DNA of 64,000 nt. Source: Stentor roeselii. Lineage: Eukaryota > Ciliophora > Heterotrichea > Heterotrichida > Stentoridae. The stretch covers positions 62,001 to 126,000 of the forward strand of contig RSEH01000133.1 in assembly GCA_006503475.1 (NCBI GenBank). Reading direction: 5' to 3'. Numbering within the stretch: the stretch's first letter is position 1; each line of letters starts with the position of its first letter. Of the stretch, positions 40,041 through 49,950 are shown one piece after another. Made by a program: the position numbers and the translations under genes. Under the pieces are notes generated by a model, which had not been told where the DNA came from, made no database searches, and worked only from the letters and a program-made list of their open reading frames with translations.

Positions 40041-41043
40041 ACGTCTTCTTACATGATTTAGTTAGATTTAAGTAGAGATTTATTGAATGTTGCAAAGTAA
40101 GCAGATCCTTGCTTTTTGGATTAAGGATGAAGGGTTTGGACAGACTGTGGAAATTTGGAGGGCATTAAAATATTAACTAATCTCAAGAAGATAGTTTAAC
40201 TTTCAAGATAGTTTAGAATGAATATTGAAAATATTTCCTTTTTAGCTAGAAAATTATTAGAATCTCACATTTTCATTATCCATTATCAAGTATCTTGAAT
40301 AAAACAGGTATTACATTTATATCAGAAGCAAATAGGAATAATTTTAACATAGGTTATCAAGATAAAATCTCTTATTATATAAATTTGATAATTAATTTAT
40401 ATCAGAAGCAAATAGGAATAATTTTTAGCATAGGTTATCTCTGATTATATAAACTTGAAATTAAATTTACCCAATCAATCCTTAATATCATATTTCTAGC
40501 CTCTTATATCAAAAATCAATAATAAAGACTCTAAGATTTTATATTCATGAAGGCTTATCCATTTATTAATCTTTAAGTTGAAGAATATTTTTTGATTTTA
40601 TAACATGCCTTGCATATGCATTCATCAGAAGATGCACCTTCTTTTCAAGTAAATCAAGAGAATCTTGAATACTTTAAAAGTTATTAGTATGATGATTTAA
40701 GTCTCAATTTTCCGATCAATCATCATTTAATCAACAATCAATCCAATGAATTCTTCTGAAAGGTCAAAAACAACCAAATTTTCTCCGAATCAATTCCAAA
40801 CCCTTCCCAAGAGCCTCTTCTTCAAGTAACTTCTTCTCCCAGTCAAAATACTTAACCAGGCCAAAAACCCCTTCAGATTCCTCTAATCCCAATGAATCAA
40901 ATAAATTCTCCTATAAAATCCAAAAAATCTTCTTAAAACCATCAAAAATCGAGTAAAACCCACTTAACCTCTCCAAAATCTAAAAAATCCCCAAAAATCC
41001 ATCCTTTCAAATAAAACTTCATTTATCCCACTTTCTTATAAAT
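40041..41043. other. Spacer with two copies of an 80-bp repeat
   Basis: No gene. Near-identical blocks of about 43 bp (containing ATCAGAAGCAAATAGGAATA) lie at 40316-40358 and 40396-40439, 80 bp apart. From about 40740 to 41040 the + strand becomes C-rich and G-poor ahead of the next + gene, and TATAAATATG forms the start of that gene. Confidence 0.7.
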
Positions 41044-41283
41044 ATGAGTGGAAGACAAGGCCCTGGAGGAAATTCAACCTTTTCTCTTGGATGGGGAGCA
41101 GAAGAGAAGAAAGAAACCGAAGAAGAAAGGCTGAAGAGAGAAGAGGCGGCCAGAAAGAAGAAAGAAGACGAAGAAGCTGCCAAAAAGGCACAAGAAGAGC
41201 AGTGGAAAAAAGCACTGGAAGAATCTAGGAATACTAAGTCTAGAGCTCCTCCAGGAGGCGCCAGCAGCATAAGCTTTGGTTAG
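41044..41283 (+). CDS. Small SPIRAL1/Jupiter-like protein
   Basis: 79 residues: a Gly-rich head RQGPGGNSTFSLGW (4-17), a charged single helix (about 20-62), and a Gly-rich tail APPGGASSISFG at the very end. Paired Gly-Gly-x-Ser-Ser-x-x-Phe-Gly-type ends on a short charged protein are the hallmark of the plant SPIRAL1 family and the animal Jupiter/HN1 proteins, which bind microtubules. The match rests on motif shape only. ATG is preceded by TTATAAAT. Flanks show strong strand skew: C-rich before, G-rich after. Ends in TAG. Confidence 0.6.
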   Translation: MSGRQGPGGNSTFSLGWGAEEKKETEEERLKREEAARKKKEDEEAAKKAQEEQWKKALEESRNTKSRAPPGGASSISFG

Positions 41284-41622
41284 TTTATGAGATAGAATAG
41301 AAGAAATTTGCTTAGTTTTAGGATTTGGAATTAAAGATTCTGAATTGAAGGGTTGATATAGCTTGATGTTTCAAGGATTTTTGAAGGGATATGGGAAGAG
41401 GGTTATTTCATTCTTTTGTTTTGAAAATGATTTCTAGGATTGAGAAAGGGTTGGGTAAGAGGATATCATTTAGTGATTGACTTTCAATGAAATGATGTGA
41501 AATTTCCAAGTGATTTATTACTCCATCTTACCTAGAATTACTTGAACCAGTCACTCTTTTCGATAATAAGTCTCAAAGTCCAGACACTTCCAATTCCATT
41601 ATTTTTCAAGCCTAGCTATTAT
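41284..41622. other. Convergent spacer with a skew switch
   Basis: The left two thirds (3' of the small + gene) are G-rich and C-poor. From about 41510 the + strand turns C-rich, as expected 3' of the minus-strand gene. No gene or repeat. Confidence 0.6.
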
Positions 41623-44505
41623 TCAAGCTATAATACAACAACACCCTCTAAACCGAGAAGCAGGAGCAGGAGGATCATTTGCATTATTCTTCATAATCGC
41701 AGATCGTCTTCTTGAAACTTCCTTGAAATAAACATCTTCAAAAGTCTCCTTCGGTCCATCATCAATATAACTCGTTGACTGCCTTCTCAGATTTTCCCTT
41801 ACATCCTCATCGATTTCATCTTGAACAGTCTTTAAAGCATAAACAGTTTTCGACTGTTCCATCTCTTTCGAGGCAATTTTATTAATCTTATAAAGTTCTT
41901 CAGAGACTAAAAACTTGTGAATATCTTGAAAGTTAATCCTTTCATTTCCTCTATAAATAAACCTTTCCAGTTTTTTCACAGTTGTCGATTTGGTATTAGC
42001 ATTTTTTATGAAATTCATCAAAATCTCAGGGGTGATGTCTTCAGTATTTGGAAAAGCGCTGCTTTCCTTCATTTTTCTCAAGACTTTCAATTTTTCCAGT
42101 TCTTTTAAATTAACTTTTCCATCAATCACATTTGCTTCAGCTTGCAATCTTTTAATCTGAGAGATTTTTTGAGCTTTTTTCTTTCTCTTGTCAAGAGTGT
42201 TGAGATGTTTTAATATAGGAATGGCGGATCCGAACCTTTTATTAGTTTTTCTTTGTTTTGAGATGACTTCTTTATGTGCGAGTTTTTCGAAAAAGTTCCT
42301 GATTTTCATTTCTTTTCTTGTAAGTTCTTCTTTTGCCAACTCTTCTGGGTCGTCAGTGCGAATGACTGTCAAAGACGAGTCACAAAAGGTTCCAAAGTGC
42401 CCAGGGACCAAGTCTTCAAAAAGCATCGGATTTTGAATGATTTCGTTGTATTCATGAACAGTTCTATTTATCTGAGTTTCTCGTCGATAAGTTGAATAAT
42501 GATGTTTATACAAAAGTCGCACATATACAAGTTTTATCTGAAATTTCATTGAAAAATAATAAAGTCTTTGAAAAAGATTGTCTTCTTTGATGATGTAGTC
42601 AATGTTGAACTTCACAATTGTCTTACCTGTCAAGTCTTCTGAAAGTATCACAGCTTCTGGAGTCTTCATCAAACTGTTAGCAATATAAATAGCTGCAGGG
42701 GAGACTATTGTTGGAATGACTCGATGAAGAATATAGTCCAGGCCTTTTACGAACTGGTCAAATGTAGGAGTTGGTAAGAAACTAAAAGCTTCTTTTAACA
42801 TGTGATCAAGTTTTTTTTTTTTCAGGTTCGTGCAAAGAGTGCCGCCGAGCCAGTTGACCATCGAGTCATAACTTTCAATGGACCTCTGACCTTTCAATGT
42901 ATGCCAAGAGATCTCAGTGGCAATCCTCGCAGCGACATAAGGCACGATTTCTTTCATCGTGTAAAGTTTTCTTTCTTTTAAAGAAATCGGGTCGACTCCC
43001 ATGAATTCCTTCACGTCTTTCACTATCCTCTCCAAAGAATCTGAAGGAAGACTTTCACTGAAACCTGAAGCCCTGTATGTTAAAAGTGCTTTGGAAACAT
43101 GGGCAAAACTTACAACAGGTTTTTTTATATCTTTTTCTCCTCTTAATAATGATACAAAAACACGAAAAATTCCTGAAGGTTCTTGAGAGTCATCATAACA
43201 AAACTTACCTTTTTTATTGCTTTTGTAAGGAAATCCGAGGTGGTATTGAACCGCGTCTCTTTTTTTCAAGAAGAGTTTCACAAGGTACTCTAAAAAAAAG
43301 ATAGAAAAAACTGGAGCAAGTTTATGAAAATCGACAAATTCTAGACTTTTATGGAGTTTTTTTCGGTAGTCTTTAAATTTGAACTTTTCGAAGAGTTTGT
43401 TTAAACTTTCGCTGTTTAACACTTTTTTACTTTGGTCACCTTCCTGAAAGAACGAAAGACTATTATCAGAGAAAACATCAAGTTCTTTTAAAGTTTCAAT
43501 CATCTTATCCCTACCAACAAATTCATCTTTTGAAAGGAACTCCATGCAATGTTCAAGTTCATTAATCTGCAACTTTGTATCACCATTAACGTCGAATTCA
43601 AGAAAAAAAGACTCGAAATTCCTGACGATTCCAGTTTCTTCATAAGAATTAAGAAAAAAGACTAAAGCACATTCAGAGAACTTGTGGTTTAGCAGGTAAA
43701 ACTCGTTGAAAACTCTTTGAACTTCAGTGTCATAAACCTTTCTTTTGATAAAAAGTTTGTATTCTTTGTTATCAATTTCACGATATCGAGTTAACACCCT
43801 GAAAGTCAAGTCTTTATGATTTTTTATCAAAGTCTTCATGTGGATGTAGTTCACTTCATGTGGAGAAGTGCTCAGTCCTAAAGTCGCTTCTTTTAAACGA
43901 TTCGCTCTTGCTGCTTTTATTGAGTTGTCTTTTTTTGAATGTCTTCGATGCACTAATGTCAGAAAGTCGTTGTCGCTTGGACCGATACTTGATTCTGAAG
44001 CCTCGCTTGAAGACTCGTAGTCTGATGAGTCTGACTCGAAATCTTCTGATTTTGAAGAATGACTTTTTTTTGAGTCTTCTGATTCTTCTCCTGATCCTGG
44101 ATTGGAAGGAACTATTGAAGGAGCCTTTGATGATTGATTTGAAGGGTTTTTTGAAGGGTTTTTTGAAGCGTTTTTTGAGGGGTTTTTTGAAGCGTTTTTT
44201 GATGGGTTTTTTGATGAGTTCTTTGATGGGATGTTTAATTTTTTCACTGGGAAATCGCTTTTTGAAGTTATTGAATCCGCTTTGTTCATAAGATTGCCTT
44301 TTAAGTAAAAGCCTGGCTTTGGACCTCTTAGTGGACCTATCTCTGAAACGTCTGACACTGACTTGAACTCTTCTTCTGGGTCTTCATTGGCCAGAAGGTC
44401 TGATTTTAAATTGGGTTTTACTTTGGGATCTAAGTTTTGCTCGTCTTCGAAAGAGAATAGTCTTGGGGACTCTAAGAAAATGAGTTGATCGTCTTCGTTA
44501 TCCAT
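41623..44505 (-). CDS. Large EF-hand-containing protein with C-terminal CaaX box
   Basis: 960 residues. The N-terminal 200 are acidic/Ser-rich with a short low-complexity array (KNPSKNASKNPSKNAS near 105). A helical part has one EF-hand-like loop, DVNGDTKLQINE near 304. The C-terminus ends CCCIIA: the last four, CIIA, form a CaaX prenylation box (Ala in the last position favours farnesylation), with two cysteines before it that could be palmitoylated. This predicts tight membrane anchoring of an otherwise soluble protein. I do not recognise a named family; regulatory membrane scaffold is a guess. Ends in TAG; ATG preceded by TATAATTATC. Confidence 0.75.
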   Translation of the reverse strand: MDNEDDQLIFLESPRLFSFEDEQNLDPKVKPNLKSDLLANEDPEEEFKSVSDVSEIGPLRGPKPGFYLKGNLMNKADSITSKSDFPVKKLNIPSKNSSKNPSKNASKNPSKNASKNPSKNPSNQSSKAPSIVPSNPGSGEESEDSKKSHSSKSEDFESDSSDYESSSEASESSIGPSDNDFLTLVHRRHSKKDNSIKAARANRLKEATLGLSTSPHEVNYIHMKTLIKNHKDLTFRVLTRYREIDNKEYKLFIKRKVYDTEVQRVFNEFYLLNHKFSECALVFFLNSYEETGIVRNFESFFLEFDVNGDTKLQINELEHCMEFLSKDEFVGRDKMIETLKELDVFSDNSLSFFQEGDQSKKVLNSESLNKLFEKFKFKDYRKKLHKSLEFVDFHKLAPVFSIFFLEYLVKLFLKKRDAVQYHLGFPYKSNKKGKFCYDDSQEPSGIFRVFVSLLRGEKDIKKPVVSFAHVSKALLTYRASGFSESLPSDSLERIVKDVKEFMGVDPISLKERKLYTMKEIVPYVAARIATEISWHTLKGQRSIESYDSMVNWLGGTLCTNLKKKKLDHMLKEAFSFLPTPTFDQFVKGLDYILHRVIPTIVSPAAIYIANSLMKTPEAVILSEDLTGKTIVKFNIDYIIKEDNLFQRLYYFSMKFQIKLVYVRLLYKHHYSTYRRETQINRTVHEYNEIIQNPMLFEDLVPGHFGTFCDSSLTVIRTDDPEELAKEELTRKEMKIRNFFEKLAHKEVISKQRKTNKRFGSAIPILKHLNTLDKRKKKAQKISQIKRLQAEANVIDGKVNLKELEKLKVLRKMKESSAFPNTEDITPEILMNFIKNANTKSTTVKKLERFIYRGNERINFQDIHKFLVSEELYKINKIASKEMEQSKTVYALKTVQDEIDEDVRENLRRQSTSYIDDGPKETFEDVYFKEVSRRRSAIMKNNANDPPAPASRFRGCCCIIA

Positions 44506-44723
44506 GATAATTATATGAAAGATTTTATTGTATTTGAATAATCCAGGTTTCTATTCAATCACAAGGGAAACAATCTTCGTATCGCATTTTTTTTAATGAA
44601 TTAAGTGTAAACTCACAGTAAAAATTAAAAAACAAAAAATCAGACATTTCAACAATCCCCGAATAAACCTCAAGGAAAATCTAATTAATTTAAATGGCCT
44701 TGAACATTTACATGAATATTTCA

Positions 44724-45314
44724 GATTCTCACCATCTCTAATTATAAATCTTATTTTTATCTAAAATTCTCACCATCTCTACTTATAAATCTTATTTTAT
44801 CTAAAATTCTCACCATCTCTACTTATAAATCTAATTTTTATCTAGAATTCTCACCATCTCTACTTATAAGTCTTATTTTTATCTAAAATTCTCACCATCT
44901 CTACTTATAAGTCTTATTTTTATCTAGAATTCTCACCATCTCTACTTATAAATCTTATTTTTATCTAAAATTCTCACCATCTCTACTTATAAGTCTTATT
45001 TTATCTAAAATTCTCACCATCTCTACTTATAAATCTAATTTTTATCTAGAATTCTCACCATCTCTACTTATAAGTCTTATTTTTATCTAAAATTCTCACC
45101 ATCTCTACTTATAAGTCTTATTTTTTTCTAAAATTCTCACCATCTCTACTTATAAATCTTATTTTTATCTAACATCTCTACTTATAAATTTATAAATCTT
45201 ATTTTTATCTAACATCTCTACTTATAAATTTATCTAAAATTTTCACTATCTCTACTCATAAGTTTTATTCTTAATCTAAAATTCTCACCTCTACTTATAA
45301 GTCTTATTCTTAAT
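44724..45314. repeat. About 41-bp tandem repeat, about 15 units
   Basis: Units contain ATTCTCACCATCTCTACTTA and AATCTTATTTTTATCTAAA variants; length is 40-41 bp, shortened near the right end. Units 2-4 recur as units 7-9 with the same variants, so a block of five units (about 205 bp) was duplicated. The array stops at the TAG of the next minus-strand gene; its last CTAGA supplies that stop codon. Confidence 0.95.
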
Positions 45315-46553
45315 CTAGAATATTCTATTGTTCCTGTTTAAGCCAAAGCTCTGTCCAGAGCCTTTCCTGACATTCTCAACAGATTTCTCCTGACGATTAG
45401 GAGGAGGTGTTTTCGACTGAGCATCACTTCCAAAGAACTTCTGCATATTTTCCTCATAACTACTAGAAATATTTCCATTATTTTTCAATATCTGTGCACC
45501 TCCTCTCTGCAAAAGTGCTTTTTCATCAATCATATTTCGATTGAGTTTTTTTTCATGTTCAGTGAGTTTAAACTGGTTCATTTGCACTTCATTCCAAATA
45601 TTTTTCTGAGTTCCTAAATCTTCATTATACTGCATTTTTTGCATTCTTTTCTGCATTTCACGTTCTTGCTCAAGTCTCAAGCTTTCCTCGACCCTTCTCT
45701 TATGTTCTTCAGCATGTCTTCGCTGTTCTTCAATTGCCATGAGCCTTGTTCTTTCCTTTTCTTCCATTTGTAGTCGAAGGGTTTCGTTATTATTGCGTAT
45801 GTTCATTTGTTTCAGGTACTTTTCGTATTCTTCCTTTTGTGCCAGAAGCGAATTTTGTTCTGCGACGTTTTTGTCGATCCAAGTCGCTCTTTCCATTTCT
45901 TTCGTGTCGCGAGTCATGAACTGGTGGAATCTTTCCATGTTGTTGTTTTGGTATTGGTTTAACTTTTGGTAGTAGTCACGGTATTTCTGTTCACGTTCTT
46001 CTTCTCGTTGCTTTCTTTGACGCATTAATTCGATGTCGTGAAGCTTTTCTTGCTGCTCTGCAAGCTTTTTTTGAGTTTCTTGCTCGCGTTTGAAGTTGAG
46101 CATCATCTGCTGTTCCATATTCCACTTCTCCCTGGCATCCTTCTTCCTCTGCTCCTCAATCTCAAGTTCCTGCCTAACCCTAGCCAAATGAGCCTGTTCT
46201 TCCTGATACTTTCTCTGTCTTTCCTCGATTTCCTTCTGCTTGATCATATTCTGATGTGTCATGTAATCTTCGCCCATTTGTTTCTTAAGGATGGACTCTT
46301 GATTCCTTCGCATGTCTTCTTGTTGCTTGAAGTAATTAGCTCTTAAAGCGACTTCTTGAGCATCAATCTGCTTTTGTGAAAGCACTTCTTTCTTCTGAAC
46401 ATCGCGTAACTGCTGCTGGAACAACAAGTCTTTTCGGTAGTCAGTCTTCTCTTCGAAACGTTGCTGACGTTCTTCTGTCTCACGTTTCTTGTTGAGCTCT
46501 GACTGCTTCTGAATTATGACTCCCCACTCGTCGACTGGTTTCCGGTAGGCCAT
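45315..46553 (-). CDS. Charged long-helix protein (TPH-like)
   Basis: 412 residues of almost unbroken Glu/Lys/Arg/Gln-rich helix (about residues 10-335), starting MAYRKPVDEWGVIIQKQSEL and ending in a Gly/Asn/Ser tail. No coiled-coil heptad dominates, as in single-alpha-helix and trichohyalin/plectin-homology (TPH) proteins that run along axonemal microtubules (CFAP45/CFAP53/MNS1 type). No diagnostic motif lets me name it. The absence of signal or membrane segments fits a cytoskeletal role. The ATG is clear; the leader is C-rich on the coding strand. Confidence 0.75.
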   Translation of the reverse strand: MAYRKPVDEWGVIIQKQSELNKKRETEERQQRFEEKTDYRKDLLFQQQLRDVQKKEVLSQKQIDAQEVALRANYFKQQEDMRRNQESILKKQMGEDYMTHQNMIKQKEIEERQRKYQEEQAHLARVRQELEIEEQRKKDAREKWNMEQQMMLNFKREQETQKKLAEQQEKLHDIELMRQRKQREEEREQKYRDYYQKLNQYQNNNMERFHQFMTRDTKEMERATWIDKNVAEQNSLLAQKEEYEKYLKQMNIRNNNETLRLQMEEKERTRLMAIEEQRRHAEEHKRRVEESLRLEQEREMQKRMQKMQYNEDLGTQKNIWNEVQMNQFKLTEHEKKLNRNMIDEKALLQRGGAQILKNNGNISSSYEENMQKFFGSDAQSKTPPPNRQEKSVENVRKGSGQSFGLNRNNRIF

Positions 46554-46738
46554 TTTGGGATTATTACAGGGGCTGGAGAAGAAAGATGAAGGTTGGAAGA
46601 AGTGTCACTATATTTAACGATAGTAACCGAAAATCCAACTATTAAAATCTCTAAAACCAAACCATTCCTATTCCAGAATCTCAAATCCCGTCTAAAAACT
46701 CCTAAATCTCATAACATAAAACTATCTTAAAACATCTC

Positions 46739-49477
46739 CTACCTCCTAGTAACATTCGAAGGAATAGCAGGTCCCCGATGAACCTGCAAAGTCTGTAAAA
46801 AGTCCCCATTAAAAACTTTGACATCTCCATAAAACTGCGAGCAAACTTCTCTAACCCTAGGCAAGTTTTCAACATCAAGATACGAATTAACTTCTTTAAC
46901 ACTTGCGACGCCATCGATTCCATTTAAACAAAACCCAGCCCAGACATTAGTTTGATCAATCTGCACATCCTCTTGCATCCTTCTTCCAAATGTCCAAAAA
47001 GCTGCAGGAGTTAAAACTCCAGGAACATAAATTTTTACATCAGCTTGAAAATTAGCACCTTTCTCGAAATTTGCATAGAAAAAGTACTGATAAGCTCCAA
47101 TAGGTTTCAACTTGACGACAACAAACCCGCTGTTGTAATCGTCTTGAAAAAAACTGAGTTTTGCACCTCCACAGATCTTGTTAACAAGACTGACTTCACA
47201 GTAAACTTCTTCATTTAAAATAAAGCTTACTTTGAAGTCAAGCCGTGCAGGGCCTTCCCAAGAGACGACTAAAACTGTCTCGTCGTTTTGAAGCTTGTCA
47301 GGCAGGAAGACCATTGTCAGGTTCAAGTCTCTGTCGACCAGCACTTCACGCTGGTCACTTTTGAACCCGTTGGAAGAAGCGATGATTGAATAGACTCCTT
47401 TTTCCAGTTCAACGACTTCAGAAAAAGAACTTATCTGTCTTGAAGGTCCTTGAAACATCTGGAAACCTTTACGAATCTCTAACAACACGGCGCAGGGCGC
47501 CGTGTAAAGGAAAAAAGAACTGAAAATCACTTGGAACACCCCAGATCCTTCGAAAAAAGTTGTAAGAGGGATATTGACTTGCGCTAAACCTCCTACTCGC
47601 AGCTGACGCTGCATTGAATGAGAAGAAGAACTGTAAGAGACGTTTAACAAATAAGGAATGTTGTAAGCTGCTGCTGGAAAATCAAAAAAATACTCTCCAA
47701 ACTTACTCGACACTTCCAATGCCACCCCGAAACCTGTCGCTGTGATTAGTACATCAAAAGGCTTGTTTTCTTTTAAGACTTTTCCAAACATTTTTAAGGA
47801 TTGACCTGATTTCGGAGTTTGAAGGACTGAGACTGATCTAAGTAAAAAGTACTGAGATGAGCTTTGGGTTTCACCGGATTTGGAGAAATCGCTTCTGTTC
47901 ACTTGAAGACGCCAACTTTGGTTGTGGAGATCGGGGCAAAGTTTTAGCTTTGAAAGCCAGTCTTTTGCTTTTTCTGAGTCTGTTGTTTTGAAGTCTGGGG
48001 AATTGTCCTCGATGTTTTCGAAATAAATTCCTTTGCCTTGAAGGTTTAGAGAATAGTCGGATTTTGAGCAGTCTTCGCATTTTTCTAGAAGAGGGTCGAA
48101 ATTGTCGATTGTTAGACAGTAACCTGGGTATAGCAGTCGAGGGTCGATTAAAGAGGAACCGGCAACTCGAACCCCAGGGTTTTTATAAGGAACAGTTGCA
48201 GGAACAGGTGGTATTTTAAAGCAAATCAAATAAACCCAAAGTCCCGAAACCACCAAAAGTGCGACAAGAATTTTCCCATGTTGTTGAGCAGTATGAAAAA
48301 TCCTTCCCTTGGGCTTATAATACATATAAAAGCAAGTAATCAGTGCAACAACCAACAAAGCAACAGAAGCAGCAGAACAAATTGCCAAGTAATCAAACTT
48401 GGCTTTCGAGTCAGTAATCAAAATCTCACAACAAAGCGGATTCAAACATCCATACTTTCCATTCCCTTCCCACACATACCTCTGCTGAGCCTTCAAACAA
48501 ACGCCATCATCAGTAAAATTCAAATACTTGCTTCCACATCCCAAAGTAGCGACATAATCCTCATGCACAACTGCCATGAAATCAAAACAATTTCCAGCAA
48601 GTTGTTCAGCCAAGTCTCTAGAGACCTGAATCGACTTCTGAGTAGAAAAAAGTGCCAAAGTAGCTGAAACCAGACAAAAAAAGATAAAAAATTTCATGAT
48701 TTTCATTTTGTCAGTCACAGCGAAAACATACCCAACAACTGAAGTAAATAAAAGGAAAAGTGCAAGAAGGACATTTGAGGCAATCATGAAGTTCGAGATA
48801 TGAAAGTCCATGAGTTGTTTAAATCGAACAGCGTAGACCAGGATATAAACGACTGCTCCTGAAAGTATGAGTACAGCGAGAGAGACAAGAGACAAGACAC
48901 TGTTGATGATCTCGTATTTAAGTGCGATGCCCATGAGCATCTGGATGATGACGACGATAAAAAGAACGACGATGTAAGAAGTGTACCCTACGAGGTTCGT
49001 CATGATTAACACCCAGAACTCGACTTCTTCAATTGACTTCGAACCGTATCGGACCTGCCATTCGACTGGGTCTGACTTGAACTTCGCGTTCAGGTAAGCC
49101 ACTGACCGGTCAGAGTAAAACAACGCGCGTGACCCGAAGATCAGGAAAAAAACCATCACCAGGATCAAGAAGTAAAGAGAAAGAATCAGGATTTGATATC
49201 CGAAGGAATGAGATGAGGAAGTCTTTAAGTCTTGAATCGCTTTGAAACTACCTAATAGACCGATTAGGCAGCCTATCATTGTTAAAAGACTGCTGAATAC
49301 AAGAGCTAGAAGGGTCTTACTGTCTGTTTGCTTCCAGGTGTGCCAGGAGTATAGGCTTAGAGCTAGGCAGAGGATTAGCAGCACGTAAAATGTTATTTTT
49401 AAAAGGTTTAAACGACGCTTTTCTTGCTTGGAGGGAAGGATTTTTGATTCTTCGTGGTTGTCAGGGTCGTTTTCCAT
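46739..49477 (-). CDS. Multi-pass membrane protein: two tetraspanin-like modules plus ectodomain
   Basis: 912 residues. About nine membrane segments fall in the first 440. The first group is at about 27-47, 54-75, 93-115 and 155-190. A second group begins near 193 and encloses a Cys-rich loop (CFDFMAVVHEDYVATLGCG... YGCLNPLCCEIL, about 295-350), like the large loop of a tetraspanin, though the CCG motif is not exact. After the last segment (ILVALLVVSGLWVYLICF, near 415) comes a 480-residue ectodomain with beta-sandwich character and several Cys. No family name recognised. A tandem pair of four-helix modules fused to a big ectodomain is unusual. Likely plasma or vacuole membrane (inference). 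Confidence 0.75.
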   Translation of the reverse strand: MENDPDNHEESKILPSKQEKRRLNLLKITFYVLLILCLALSLYSWHTWKQTDSKTLLALVFSSLLTMIGCLIGLLGSFKAIQDLKTSSSHSFGYQILILSLYFLILVMVFFLIFGSRALFYSDRSVAYLNAKFKSDPVEWQVRYGSKSIEEVEFWVLIMTNLVGYTSYIVVLFIVVIIQMLMGIALKYEIINSVLSLVSLAVLILSGAVVYILVYAVRFKQLMDFHISNFMIASNVLLALFLLFTSVVGYVFAVTDKMKIMKFFIFFCLVSATLALFSTQKSIQVSRDLAEQLAGNCFDFMAVVHEDYVATLGCGSKYLNFTDDGVCLKAQQRYVWEGNGKYGCLNPLCCEILITDSKAKFDYLAICSAASVALLVVALITCFYMYYKPKGRIFHTAQQHGKILVALLVVSGLWVYLICFKIPPVPATVPYKNPGVRVAGSSLIDPRLLYPGYCLTIDNFDPLLEKCEDCSKSDYSLNLQGKGIYFENIEDNSPDFKTTDSEKAKDWLSKLKLCPDLHNQSWRLQVNRSDFSKSGETQSSSQYFLLRSVSVLQTPKSGQSLKMFGKVLKENKPFDVLITATGFGVALEVSSKFGEYFFDFPAAAYNIPYLLNVSYSSSSHSMQRQLRVGGLAQVNIPLTTFFEGSGVFQVIFSSFFLYTAPCAVLLEIRKGFQMFQGPSRQISSFSEVVELEKGVYSIIASSNGFKSDQREVLVDRDLNLTMVFLPDKLQNDETVLVVSWEGPARLDFKVSFILNEEVYCEVSLVNKICGGAKLSFFQDDYNSGFVVVKLKPIGAYQYFFYANFEKGANFQADVKIYVPGVLTPAAFWTFGRRMQEDVQIDQTNVWAGFCLNGIDGVASVKEVNSYLDVENLPRVREVCSQFYGDVKVFNGDFLQTLQVHRGPAIPSNVTRR

Positions 49478-49570
49478 TTATTACTTGGAGGTTTAGATGT
49501 TTTTTTAGGAATTTTTCTGAGAAATGAAAATTTTAGTATTTACAAGCTCAAAATTTTTGAAATAGTTTCC

Positions 49571-49948
49571 TTAACATTCTTGAGACAATTTTTGAGAAAT
49601 TTATTTAAAATTTCATTGTTTATTCATTGAACCTATTCTTTCATCAACAATTTGTAAAAGTCTTAAATAATTATTATCCTATAAGCATCAAAATAGTCTC
49701 ATCAACAATCTTAGTTAATTTTGAGAAATTTATTTAAACTTTAATCGTTTATTCATTGAACCTATTCCTTCTTCAACAATAGAAAAATCAAAAATAATTA
49801 TAATCCTATAAACATTAAAATATTTTCATCAACATTCTTAATCAATTTCTTCATAAATTTATCCAAACTTTAATCATTTATTCATTGAACCTAATCCTTC
49901 TTCAACACTTCGAAAAAGCTTAAAATAATTAATATACTATAAACATTA
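49571..49948. repeat. About 129-bp direct repeat, three copies
   Basis: The landmark TATTCATTGAACCTA occurs at 49621, 49750 and 49879, 129 bp apart, in matching context (TTGAGAAATTTATTTAAA before, TTCAACAAT-like after). It fills the spacer between two minus-strand genes. Confidence 0.9.
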
Positions 49949-49950
49949 AC

